From Desulfurivibrio sp044068625 (GTDB lineage Bacteria; Desulfobacterota; Desulfobulbia; Desulfobulbales; Desulfurivibrionaceae): a stretch of DNA of 64,000 bases. A program made the position numbers and the translations under genes. Each line of letters starts with the position of its first letter. Position 1 is the stretch's first letter. The stretch lies in NCBI RefSeq assembly GCF_044068625.1, contig NZ_JBIPKH010000003.1:1-64000 (forward strand), given 5' to 3'. A model generated the notes under the pieces. The model was given only the letters and a program-made list of their open reading frames with translations. It searched no databases and was not told where the DNA came from. This document shows, piece after piece, positions 48,880 to 58,205 of the stretch.

Positions 48880-50184
48880 ATGCCCAGGAAACCTTCCCTC
48901 CTTATCGCCCTGATCCTGGCCGCCGGCTGTCTTTGCTGGTCCGGACCGGCGGCGGCCGCCGAAGATCCGCTGCTGGCCGGGCGTCAAGCGCTGGCCGCCG
49001 GCGACTTCGATACCGCTTATCGTAGCTTCTTTGCGCTCTTCGAGCAAAACCCGGCCCACCCGGAGGTGAATTTCCAGTTGGGCCGGGCCGCCTTCGAGTC
49101 GGGTCGCTACGAAGAGGCGGTGATGGCCTATGAGCGGGTGCTGATGGCCAACCCCGAAGCGGCCCGGGCCAAACTGGAGCTGGCCCGCTCCTATCTGAAG
49201 CTGGACTCCAACGAGATCGCCCGCCGGTATTTCCAGGAGGTGCTGGCCACCAACCCCCCGGAGGCGATCTGGCAGAACGTGCAACGTTTTCTGGCGGCCA
49301 TCGAGGCGGCGGAAAAACGCCACTTCATCAACGGTCTTTTCACCGTGGGCGCCGGCTACGACGATAATGTCCGCGCCGCCCCCCATGATTTTGTCTACAT
49401 AGTCCCCTTGAGTTTTGACCGGGAGAGCGATTCGCTGCTCAACACCAACCTGGTACTCAATCACGTATATCGTCCCCGTTACAGCAGTCCCTGGTCCTGG
49501 AAGACCTCCCTCACCAACTACAACGTCTTCCACGAGTCGGTCAACGATATGGATCTCAATCTCTACGGCCTGGGCACCGGTCCCAGTTGGCGCCGGGAGC
49601 GGCTGCTGCTCCAGGGCTCGCTCAACTTTCACCATATCGACCTGGGATATGATCGCTACCTGGGGATCATGGGGGCCGGCGCCGCCGCCACCTGGATCGC
49701 CTCGCCCCGCTGGGCGGTCAGTGGTGGGCTGACCGTGCAGGAGAGGAAGTACCATCAGGACAGCGCCAAGGATGCCACCAATGTCGCCGTCAACCTGGGG
49801 CCGGTATTCAGTCTCGGCCCCAACCGCCTGGGGCTTACGGCCGGGTATGAAAAGGAGAACGCCGAGCTGGGCCTGCACTCCTACGACCGCTGGCGGCTGA
49901 CCCTGCGCTATGATCGCCGCCTGCCCTGGGAGTTGGCCTTTTTTGCCGTGGCGCGGCTGACCGAGACCGACTATGAGGATCCCCATCCGCTGTTCGCCAA
50001 AACCCGCGAGGATGAGTCGCTCTACCTCAATTTCGGCTTCTCCCGGGTTCTCTGGCGCTCCGCCGATTCCCGGCGCGGTCTCAGCGGCCAGTTGGCCTAT
50101 GCCCGGACCGACACCGATTCCTCCATCCCCATTTACGAATACACCAAGAACGTTTACGACCTGGCCCTGACCTACACCTTCTAG
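48880..50184 (+). CDS. Slam-like outer-membrane protein: TPR + beta-barrel (DUF560/SlipAM type)
   Basis: 434 aa. Signal peptide (LLIALILAAGCLCWSGPAAAAE), TPR-like repeats (about 27-145: AGRQALAAGDFDTAYRSFFALFEQNPAHPEVNFQLGRAAFESGRYEEAV), then a long beta-rich part (about 150-434) of alternating strands. That part begins with FTVGAGYDDNVRAAP and ends in YDLALTYTF, a terminal Phe typical of outer-membrane barrels. N-terminal TPR plus C-terminal barrel is the plan of Slam, the outer-membrane translocon for TbpB-like proteins (type XI secretion). The next gene encodes a protein with a TbpB-like barrel, which supports the call. It could instead be a generic TPR-porin. Confidence 0.68.
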   Translation: MPRKPSLLIALILAAGCLCWSGPAAAAEDPLLAGRQALAAGDFDTAYRSFFALFEQNPAHPEVNFQLGRAAFESGRYEEAVMAYERVLMANPEAARAKLELARSYLKLDSNEIARRYFQEVLATNPPEAIWQNVQRFLAAIEAAEKRHFINGLFTVGAGYDDNVRAAPHDFVYIVPLSFDRESDSLLNTNLVLNHVYRPRYSSPWSWKTSLTNYNVFHESVNDMDLNLYGLGTGPSWRRERLLLQGSLNFHHIDLGYDRYLGIMGAGAAATWIASPRWAVSGGLTVQERKYHQDSAKDATNVAVNLGPVFSLGPNRLGLTAGYEKENAELGLHSYDRWRLTLRYDRRLPWELAFFAVARLTETDYEDPHPLFAKTREDESLYLNFGFSRVLWRSADSRRGLSGQLAYARTDTDSSIPIYEYTKNVYDLALTYTF

Positions 50185-50247
50185 GCGGGGCCAGCCAGGG
50201 CGGCCGCCGACTTGGGCGGCTGCCGGAAGCTTGACGGGAGTTCTCCT

Positions 50248-52759
50248 ATGGATCAGCACAGCCGATTGCAGTCGATCACTTTTTTCGCGGCCCTGTTTCT
50301 TCTGCTGGCCGCCGCCGGTTGGGCGGTGCCGCTCAAGGCGGCGGAGGCGGAAGGAGTCGCCATGGTGGTGGCTCTGCGGGGCCAGGTGACCGCCGTGGAC
50401 CAGGCGGGGGAAAAGAGGCCGCTGGCGGTCAAATCTCCGGTTTATGTCGGCGACACCATCCAGACCGGGCCATCGGGCCGGCTCCAGTTGATGTTCACCG
50501 ACAACACCATCGTCAGCCTGGGGGGCAACGCCGAACTGGAGGTGGCCGCTTACCAGTGGGACCAGCGGCAGGGTGAATTGACCACCCGGGTCAACCAGGG
50601 GGCTTTCCGGGTAATGGGCGGCAGTATCGCCCGGACCTCGCCGGAGAACTTCACCACCGAAACCCCCGCCGCCACCATCGGCATCCGGGGCTCCATGTAC
50701 GCCGGCCGGGTCAGCAACGGCATGTTGACCGTGGTCTTCCAGGGAGGGACCGGTATTGTCGTCAGCAACCCGGCGGGTAGGGTGGAGATCACCGTCCCCG
50801 GCCTGGGCACCCGGGTGAGGTCGCGGGAGGAGCCCCCGGCGCCGCCGGCCCGGTTCAGTGGCGCCGAACTGGAGGAGTTGCAGGAGGGGCTGCCCGAGGA
50901 AGAGGAGGCCGCCGAGGAAGCTGCCGCCGAGGAGGCCGCGGCGGGGGAGGATAGCGAGGCCGAGCCGGTGGATGAGTGGGCCGGGGTGATAGGCGATGAG
51001 CCCGTTGAGTCCGCAACGCCCCCGGTGGTTGCCGATGATCCCGTGGTGGAGCAGGTTGGCGAGGTCATCACCGAGGCCGGCCAGGAGGAGCTGGAGCAGG
51101 AGGTTATCGGGTCCGCCGCTTATTCCGGCCGGGGCATTCGGGTGTGGTACAGCGAAGGGAGTGAGCAGGTCGGCGATTTTGGCCGGGAGGACCTGCTCTT
51201 GACCACCAAGCCCGCCATCCTGACGGCAATTGAGCCCGAGCTCCTGCTGGAAAATGGTCAGAGCGGGTTCAGTGACGGGGATTACGGCGAGGTCTGGTGG
51301 TATGAAGATTTCTCTTATGAGTCGTCGGGGGGGGGGGGATACCTTCGTGCTGAACGACCGTTTCAGCATGACCATGGTGGACAATCGGGGGGAGTTTTGG
51401 GTTTACAACCAATGGGATTATACCGAGACCGCCACCGGTTTTGCCAAGGAGGATCTGCTGCTCTTCCATGGTCTGGAAACTACTGCCAGCCTGATGCCGG
51501 TAAGCGGCGGCGCCATCTATGGCGGGATCTTCGCCGGGGCAGGTGATCTCGACTTTGCCGACCATATGGACAATATTTTCGGCAGCGTGGCGCTGGCGGT
51601 GAACTGGCGCACCGGCCAGGCCGTGGGCTATTTCACCGATTATGACGATGAACGCCTGCTGCCGGTTTATCTCCTGGCCCGGGTGGATGGCAGCGGGCTG
51701 GCCACCGTCGGTCTGTTCGGCCAGGACCGGGGCAGCGGTTTCAACGGGCCCCCTCCGGGGGCCATTGTCGGGGGTGGAACCTTCGCCCAGTTTTACGGCA
51801 GTGAATATCAGGGGCTGGGTCTCACCGCCCAGGGGCAGATGATCTCCTTGCTCGACCAGGAGAGCGTCACTGAAACCTGGTCGGTGGCGGCCGGGGCCTA
51901 CCGCGACCCCCTCTTCGTCTATTTCGACCCCGACCTGCCCGCCTCCTGGCAGGGCTTTGCCACCGGGATGGCGCTGAACCTGAGCGCCGAGCCCGGCGCG
52001 GCGCCAACCCTGTTGCGCAGCACCGAGGCGGTTGATTTCTCGCTGGCGATCGATCGGCAGGCGGGAACCTTCAGCGGCGGCATCGATAACCTCCAGGCGA
52101 TCGACGGCGATTACACGGTGGGCGGCCTGGAGGTCGGCGGCTTCTATGTCACCGACCACCACCTGGCCGGGGAGATCACCGGCACCGGGCTCAACCCCCA
52201 TGGCAACTTTCTGGGGGGCAGCGGCAATTATGCCGACCCCCTGGCCGAGCACCTCTCCTGGGGTTACTGGGCCCTCAGTTTCGATGATCCGTTTTCCGGC
52301 GACGCCCAGATCCTCAGCTCGCGCGGTTCCTTCTGGGTGGCCGGAGAGCCGACCCCGGCCGTGGTGGTGCAGGATTTGATCACTGCCGGCAATGTGGTGG
52401 GTGACTACGTGGGGGGAGCGGAAGGGGTGATGGTCCTTAACGACGCAATCACCGATCTGGTCGGCGGTACCACCAACCTGAGCATCGATTTCGGCGCCAC
52501 CGCCGCGGCGGTGAGCGGAGTTATCTCTTTCGCCGAGGTCGAGCTGTTGGTCGGCGGCGCGTCCAGTCTGACCAGCAGCGGTTTCGCGGCGGAGATCACC
52601 TCCGTCTCGGGCCTGGGTGGGGGGACCCCCTATCCGGAGAGCGGGATCAGCGGCTCCTTTTTCGGCCCCGATGCCCGCTCCATCGGTGGCAACTTCCAGG
52701 CCGAGACCGATTTCGCCCAATATCTGGGGATCTTCGGGGGCACCCGGGGTGAGTGGTAA
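50248..52759 (+). pseudogene. FecR-domain protein with TbpB-like beta-barrel, frame broken at a 12-G run
   Basis: Two frames encode one protein. Frame one (50248-51546 stop) has a Sec signal peptide, a FecR domain (about 33-165: LRGQVTAVDQAG...VYVGDTIQTGPSGRLQLMFTDNTIVSLGG and TPAATIGIRGSMY) and a Glu/Ala-rich linker. At 51327-51338 there are 12 consecutive G. Reading 11 G would join it to the second frame, giving about 836 aa. The second frame ends in IDGDYTVGG...SWGYW and SGSFFGPDARSIGGNFQAETD...YLGIFGGTRG, the TbpB beta-barrel signature. With 12 G the product ends at 432 aa after junk residues. This may be phase variation, a decayed gene or a sequencing slip. No lipobox is seen. Probable cargo of the Slam-like protein upstream. 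Confidence 0.8.
51327..51338 (+). repeat. Poly-G tract of 12 (candidate phase-variation switch)
   Basis: Twelve consecutive G inside the FecR/TbpB-barrel coding sequence, exactly at the frame break. Loss of one G, or gain of two, restores the full reading frame. Long G tracts of this kind are classical slipped-strand contingency loci in surface-protein genes. Confidence 0.85.
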
Positions 52760-52786
52760 CTCCTGCCGCCGCCGCCCGGGAGAGTG

Positions 52787-55066
52787 ATGCGCCAGTCGCC
52801 TGCCTTGCTGGCTCGCCGGTTCAAGCTTACCCCTTTTAAGATCGGCTGCCTGGTGATCCTGGCGGCCGTATCTTTTTTTTACTCCTTCGGGACCCAGAAG
52901 CCGCGCCTGCTGAGCGCCCTGGACCAGCGGGTGGTCGATACCATGTTTCACTGGCGGGGAGTGGCGGCTCCGGGCGACCGGGTGGTGATCGTCGATATCG
53001 ACGAGCGCAGCCTGCGGGAAGTGGGGCAGTGGCCCTGGCCCCGTCACCTGGTGGCCCGTTTATTGAGCCATGCCGGGAAGGGGGGGGCGGCGGCCATCGG
53101 GGTCGATATCGTTTTCGCCGAGCCGGATCGCACCTCCCCCGCCGCCCTGTTGGCCGAGCTGGAGCGCCGCCGGTTAACCCTGTTTGAGCCGGGGCTGATC
53201 GGGGAACTCCTGCAAGGTGGAGAATTGGACTATGACCGGATTCTGGGGGAAACCCTGGCCGAGCTGCCTTCGGTGCTGGGCTACGTTTTCCAGCTCCGGG
53301 ATGACGGACTCAAGGAGGAAGCGGCCGCCCCTTTCCCCGCCGCCCTGATCCGCCTTGAGCCGCCGGAGATCGGCTTTGCCGGTCTGGCCCTGATCCCCGC
53401 CTACCGGCCAATTCTCAATATTCCAGAGATCTCCCAGGCCCTCAGTGAGGGTTTCTTCAATGTCTTCCCCGACATCGACGGCACCGTCCGCCGGGTCCCC
53501 CTGCTGATGATGATGGATGGGGTGCCGTACCCCTCCCTGGCCCTGGAGCTGACCCGGATCGCCCTGGGGGAGGAGGCCCTGGTGATCCACGCCGATCCCG
53601 TGGCCCATGGCGGTCGGCACGCCTTGCTGGGGCTCTCTTTGGGGTCGCGTTTTATTCCCACCGACGAGCAGGGCCAGCTCAGCGTCAATTTCCGGGGTCC
53701 TGCTTACTCATTTACCTACCTCTCGGCGGTGGATCTGCTCAATGATCCCGCTCCGGAGGGGTTGGCCGGCAAGATCGTCCTGATCGGGACCTCGGCGGCC
53801 GGACTCATGGATCTGCGGGCCACCCCCTTCTCCCATGTCTTTCCCGGGGTCGAGATCCAGGCCACCATCGTCGACAACCTCATCGCCGGTGACCCTTTGG
53901 TCCACGATATCTACACCGAGATCGGCCTGACCTACGCCACGGTGGTCGTCGGCGGGCTGCTGCTTACCGCCCTTCTGGCCCATGGCGGTCCCCTGGCCGG
54001 GGGGATGGGTGCCCTGCTGCTGATCGGGGGCACGGTGGCGGCCAACTATCACTTTTTCTTCAAGCAGCAGGCGGTGGTGGGCCTGGTTTACCCCCTGGCC
54101 ACCCTGGTGGTGCTGTTCATGGTGGTGACCCTGTTCAACTACTTCTTCGAGGGGCGCCGGAAGCGCCGGATCAGCAAGGCCTTTGGCCAGTACGTACCGC
54201 CGGAGCTGGTGGCGGAGATGGCCGCCAGGTCCGAGGAGCTGGGGCTGGGGGGGGAGACCCGGGAGATGACGGTACTCTTCTCCGATGTCCGGGGGTTCAC
54301 CACCATCTCCGAGGGGCTGGAGGCCCCCGAGCTGACCCGGCTGATGAACGCCATGCTCACCCCCATGACCCGGATCATCCATCAGCATCGGGGCACCATC
54401 GACAAGTACATGGGTGACGCAATCATGGCTTTCTGGGGGGCGCCCCTGCCCGATCCCGAGCATGCCCGCCACGCCCTGGCCGCCGCCCTGGCCATGGTGC
54501 GGGAGTTGCCCCGCCTTCGGGAGGAGTTCGAGGCCCGGGGGTGGCCGCCGGTCAGGATCGGCATCGGCCTCAACAGTGGCATGATGAACGTGGGCAACAT
54601 GGGGTCGGAGTTTCGCGTGGCCTATACCGTGCTGGGGGACGCGGTCAATATCGGCTCCCGCCTGGAGGCCCTGACCGTCCAGTACGGGGTTGAGATCATG
54701 GTCAGCGAGTCCACCCGGGACCTGGTGCCCGAATACCTCTACCGGGAACTGGACAAGGTGCGGGTCAAGGGGAAGGAAAAAGCGGTGGTGGTTTTCGAGC
54801 CATTGGGGTTGCCCACCGAGCTGGACCCCGCCCTGCTTGTGGAGCTGGAGCGCTATCACCGGGCCCTGGCCCTCTATCGTCGGCGGGAGTTTGCCGCCGC
54901 CCTGGAGATTATCGAGGCCCTGCATCGGCAAAACTCGGGCTGCCGGCTTTACTGCCTTTACCGCGCTCGCCTGCGCCACTTTCTGCGCCACCCCCCCCCT
55001 CCCGACTGGGATGGAGCCTTCAACCACAGCAGCAAAGGGGGCACCGAGGAGGGTGGAGTCGGTTAA
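52787..55066 (+). CDS. Adenylate/guanylate cyclase with CHASE2 sensor domain
   Basis: 759 aa. One N-terminal membrane helix (about 16-33), a periplasmic CHASE2 domain (about 40-355: VVIVDIDERSLREVGQWPWPR, AAAIGVDIVFAEPDR), three membrane helices (about 365-460), then a class III cyclase domain (about 485-650). Metal-binding Asp residues are in LFSDVRGFT and KYMGDAIMAFWGAP; LGDAVNIGSRLE carries the Asn/Arg that stabilise the transition state; KVRVKGKEK follows. The product is a cyclic nucleotide, probably cAMP. CHASE2 cyclases commonly neighbour FecR-domain proteins, as here (27 bases downstream). The stop overlaps that of the convergent GGDEF-EAL gene. Confidence 0.93.
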   Translation: MRQSPALLARRFKLTPFKIGCLVILAAVSFFYSFGTQKPRLLSALDQRVVDTMFHWRGVAAPGDRVVIVDIDERSLREVGQWPWPRHLVARLLSHAGKGGAAAIGVDIVFAEPDRTSPAALLAELERRRLTLFEPGLIGELLQGGELDYDRILGETLAELPSVLGYVFQLRDDGLKEEAAAPFPAALIRLEPPEIGFAGLALIPAYRPILNIPEISQALSEGFFNVFPDIDGTVRRVPLLMMMDGVPYPSLALELTRIALGEEALVIHADPVAHGGRHALLGLSLGSRFIPTDEQGQLSVNFRGPAYSFTYLSAVDLLNDPAPEGLAGKIVLIGTSAAGLMDLRATPFSHVFPGVEIQATIVDNLIAGDPLVHDIYTEIGLTYATVVVGGLLLTALLAHGGPLAGGMGALLLIGGTVAANYHFFFKQQAVVGLVYPLATLVVLFMVVTLFNYFFEGRRKRRISKAFGQYVPPELVAEMAARSEELGLGGETREMTVLFSDVRGFTTISEGLEAPELTRLMNAMLTPMTRIIHQHRGTIDKYMGDAIMAFWGAPLPDPEHARHALAAALAMVRELPRLREEFEARGWPPVRIGIGLNSGMMNVGNMGSEFRVAYTVLGDAVNIGSRLEALTVQYGVEIMVSESTRDLVPEYLYRELDKVRVKGKEKAVVVFEPLGLPTELDPALLVELERYHRALALYRRREFAAALEIIEALHRQNSGCRLYCLYRARLRHFLRHPPPPDWDGAFNHSSKGGTEEGGVG

Positions 55067-57147
55067 GCTCTGGAGAGATGGAGGGGCCGGGGAGCCGGTT
55101 CGGCCAGGTGGAAGCCCTGGGAATAGTCGATGCCCAGCTCCTTCACCACCTGGTGGACCGCGGCGCAATGGACAAATTCGGCCACCGTTTTAATCCCCAG
55201 CCTGCGGCAGAAATCGACGATGGTATGGACCATCACCCGGGCCTGGGTGTCGTGATCGAGGTTGCGGATCAGGGAGGCGTCGATCTTGAGGGTGTCCACC
55301 TGCAGGGTCAGCAGATGGGCAAAGTTGGAGTAGCCGGAGCCAAAATCATCCACCGCGATCTGGCAGCCCGCCTGCTTGACCCGCGCGATGAAGGAGCGCA
55401 CCTCCTCCACATTTTTCATCCCTTCGTTTTCGAGAATTTCAAAGGTGAGACGAGCCGCGGTGGCGGGATTGGCGTCGATCATCGCCAGGAGATAATCCCG
55501 CACCTCGCTGTCCAGAATGTCGGTTAGGGCCAGGTTGATGGAGAAGGAGTAGCGGCAGTCGGCAAAGTCGCTGAAACTTTTGGCCACCACCTGTTTGGTG
55601 AACTGGGGATAGAGGTATGACTCCTTGATCAGATCCAGGAAGTGGCCCGGGGTGAGGATGGCGCCATCCTCGTCCCGCATTCGGACCAGGCACTCGTAGC
55701 GGGCGATCTCACCGCTGAGGTTATCGAAGATCGGCTGGTAGTAGACCAGGATATCATCCTCGGCCAGGGCCCGGCGGGCCTTTTGCAGCATCTGCAGGTT
55801 GGCGGCGATTCGGGCCTGGATATTCAGCTCGCTGCGGTAAATGGTGAATTTGGTCCGCTTGAGCCTTTTGGTCTCCTTCAGGGCCATGTCGGCGGTTTCC
55901 AGCAGGGGGCGCTGGCGGGAGATTCCCATGGAGATACTGAGCCGAATCGGTTGCTCCCGGTGGACAAAAAGCTCTCCCTCCACCGCCGCGACGATGGTCT
56001 GGGCCAGGTTATCCGGGGTGAAATCCGCCGGCTCCTCCAGCAGCAGACCAAAGTCGTCACCACCCAGGCGATAACAGCGGGACCAATTGCCGGGGGCGGA
56101 GAGCTTCTCCAGCCGGGCCGCCAGATCGACCAGGACATAATCCCCGGTCTGGACCCCGTAAAGATCGTTGATATGTTTGAAGTCGTCGATATTGACCAGG
56201 AAAAGCAGAGGACGGCGGCGGCTCTCCTGGTCGTGATCGAAGGCGAAACGGTTGGCCAGCTGGGTCAGATTATCGGTGGTGGCGGCGGCGCTGAGGGCGG
56301 CGGACAGCCGGTTTAAGGCCAGGTTCTCCCGTTCGGTTTTGAGCAGCAGGGCGACAACCAGCAGCATCGCGGCCAGAAAGGCGCCGAAAAAGATGTAGGT
56401 GAGCCGGTTGAGCCGGATCAGCCAGTGGCTGTTTTCCGTTTTCAGCGCCTCCTGCAGTTGCCAAAGCAGGTTGCCGGCGGCGGGCTGGAGGATGGCGGCC
56501 AGGAGCCGGCTGTAATCGGGCAGCGTCTCGGCGAAAACCCGGCCGTGGGCCAGCAGGAGCGGATGAAGATGTTCGGTGCCCGGGGGGGGAGGGTGGGTGG
56601 CCAGGGCCTCCAGGGATAAGGAGAGGCCCCGCAGCAGATCCGGGTCCAAACTGTTGCGGCTCAGATGGAGAGTGGAGTTGAGATCGGTCAGCAGAACGTG
56701 ATAGTGGGGGTCGAGAGTGGGCGCATCCAGTCCGGCCTGGCGGGTGAGCTGGGGGATGTACATGGCCGAGTTTTTCAGCATTGAGTTGAGGGTGAGCAGG
56801 CGGATGATCCGTTCCTCGTTCAATTCGACCATTTGCCGGTAGCCGGTCAGCAGGTCGCAAACCTGGGAATGGTTGCCGCTGATGCCGGCGTGGAGCTCCA
56901 TGGCGCTGGTCAGGGTGTGTTTGATTTGCCTCAAGGTGGCGTGAATGCGGTCATAATCGTGGTAAAGGAAAAAGGCGCTGTGCAGAATTTCACTGTCCAG
57001 TTGCTTCTGTTGCCGTTCCAGAAGGGTGATTTGGTTGAGCAGGGTCAGGCGAACGGTGGTCTGCTCCTTGGCCCCCTTCAGATAGTAGCCGAAGAGAATG
57101 CCCACCAGGCAGGCGACGGCGATGGTCAGGTGAATTTTCAGGCGCAT
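55063..57147 (-). CDS. Membrane GGDEF-EAL protein (c-di-GMP turnover), GGDDF variant
   Basis: 694 aa. Two membrane helices (about 7-24 and 250-268) flank a helical periplasmic sensor domain of about 225 residues. GGDEF domain (about 290-430) has the active-site variant RLGGDDF, where Asp replaces the catalytic Glu, so cyclase activity is doubtful. EAL domain (about 445-690): ECLVR (ExLxR form), the metal-binding Asn in SINLALTDIL, the Glu in TFEILENEG, DDFGSGYSN and KTVAEFVH are all present, so phosphodiesterase activity is likely. It starts six bases after the MauG-like gene ends and is probably cotranscribed with it. Confidence 0.92.
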   Translation of the reverse strand: MRLKIHLTIAVACLVGILFGYYLKGAKEQTTVRLTLLNQITLLERQQKQLDSEILHSAFFLYHDYDRIHATLRQIKHTLTSAMELHAGISGNHSQVCDLLTGYRQMVELNEERIIRLLTLNSMLKNSAMYIPQLTRQAGLDAPTLDPHYHVLLTDLNSTLHLSRNSLDPDLLRGLSLSLEALATHPPPPGTEHLHPLLLAHGRVFAETLPDYSRLLAAILQPAAGNLLWQLQEALKTENSHWLIRLNRLTYIFFGAFLAAMLLVVALLLKTERENLALNRLSAALSAAATTDNLTQLANRFAFDHDQESRRRPLLFLVNIDDFKHINDLYGVQTGDYVLVDLAARLEKLSAPGNWSRCYRLGGDDFGLLLEEPADFTPDNLAQTIVAAVEGELFVHREQPIRLSISMGISRQRPLLETADMALKETKRLKRTKFTIYRSELNIQARIAANLQMLQKARRALAEDDILVYYQPIFDNLSGEIARYECLVRMRDEDGAILTPGHFLDLIKESYLYPQFTKQVVAKSFSDFADCRYSFSINLALTDILDSEVRDYLLAMIDANPATAARLTFEILENEGMKNVEEVRSFIARVKQAGCQIAVDDFGSGYSNFAHLLTLQVDTLKIDASLIRNLDHDTQARVMVHTIVDFCRRLGIKTVAEFVHCAAVHQVVKELGIDYSQGFHLAEPAPRPLHLSRA

Positions 57148-57152
57148 GGCGG

Positions 57153-58155
57153 CTAGCGGCTCCCCTCGTCCAGAATGGCCGGTTTCTCCCCGGTGAGGGT
57201 GCGCAGGAAGGCGATGAGATCCTGTTCCTGCTCCTTGGGAATCTCCAGCCCCAGATTGTGGAAGGCCATCTGCTCCAGGGCCTCGGGCAGGCTGGGGCAG
57301 GAGCCGTTGTGGAAATAGGGGGCGGTCAGGGCGATGTTACGCAGGGTCGGCACCTTGAAAAGATGGCGGTCGGCGGGGTTGCCGGTTACGTTGAAACGGT
57401 CGGCCACCTCTTCCCGGTATTCGGTGGGATTGATCACCCCGATCTTCTGGAAGGAGTTGCCGCCCAGGTTGATGCCGTTGTGGCAGGTAACGCAGCCGAT
57501 CTCCTTGAAGGTGTGGTAGCCCTGCAGGGCCCTGGGGGGGCAGGGGCGTTTCGCCCCGCAGATACCGGTCAAAAGGGCTGTTGGGGGTGACCAGGGCCCG
57601 TTGAAATTCGGCCAGGGCATCCAGGACGTCGTCGAAGCGGACCCGGTTGCCGCCGTAAAGCTCCCTGAAGGTTCGACGGTAATCTTCCACGGCGCTGAGT
57701 CGCCGCTCCACCTCGTCAGGGCTCATCCCCATCTCCCGGGGGTCCTGGAGGGGGCCGGCGGCCTGTTCTTTGAGGTCGGCGGCCCGCCCGTTCCAGAACT
57801 GGCGAAAATTGAACACCGCGTTGAATACGGTGGGGGCGGCCATGGTGCCCTGCCGCCCCATGATTCCGGTGGAAACCGGCCGGGGATCATGGCCGCCGCC
57901 GGCCAGGTCGTGACAGGAGGCGCAGGAGACGGTTTGGTCCAGGGAGAGCAGGGGGTCGTGGAACAGCTCCTTGCCCAGGGCGGCTTTGCCGGGGTCGTAG
58001 TCGATCGCCAGGGGGATGGGGCGGATCGGTTCGGCGTTGGCCGCCGGCAGGGCGAGGAGCAGGGTGGCGGCCAGCAGGGTGAGCGCCAAGGTCAGTCCGG
58101 GTGGCGGGCCGGGCGGAGCGGGGTGGCGGTGGAATGTTGGCGCAAAAAAAAACAT
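57153..58155 (-). pseudogene. MauG/CcpA-type di-haem cytochrome c peroxidase, frameshifted
   Basis: Signal peptide (LTLALTLLAATLLLALPAANA), then CASCH (about residue 78, first haem) and PTVFNAVFNFRQFWNGRAADL in the first frame from 58155. After FDRYLRGETPLPP the frame is lost in a run of seven C (57534-57540 on the plus strand reads G). The second frame continues GYHTFKEIGCVTCHNGINLGGNSFQKIG with the second haem motif CVTCH, HLFKVPTLRNIALTAPYFHNG and LIAFLRTLTGE to 57153. Six C instead of seven would give an intact 333-aa protein. Such periplasmic enzymes reduce hydrogen peroxide with electrons from cytochrome c. A true mutation and a sequencing slip cannot be told apart here. Confidence 0.88.
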
Positions 58156-58205
58156 ATGTTCATTATGCCATGCAAAGGGCGAGTTGGTCGAGTGATTAAG
58201 CTATA

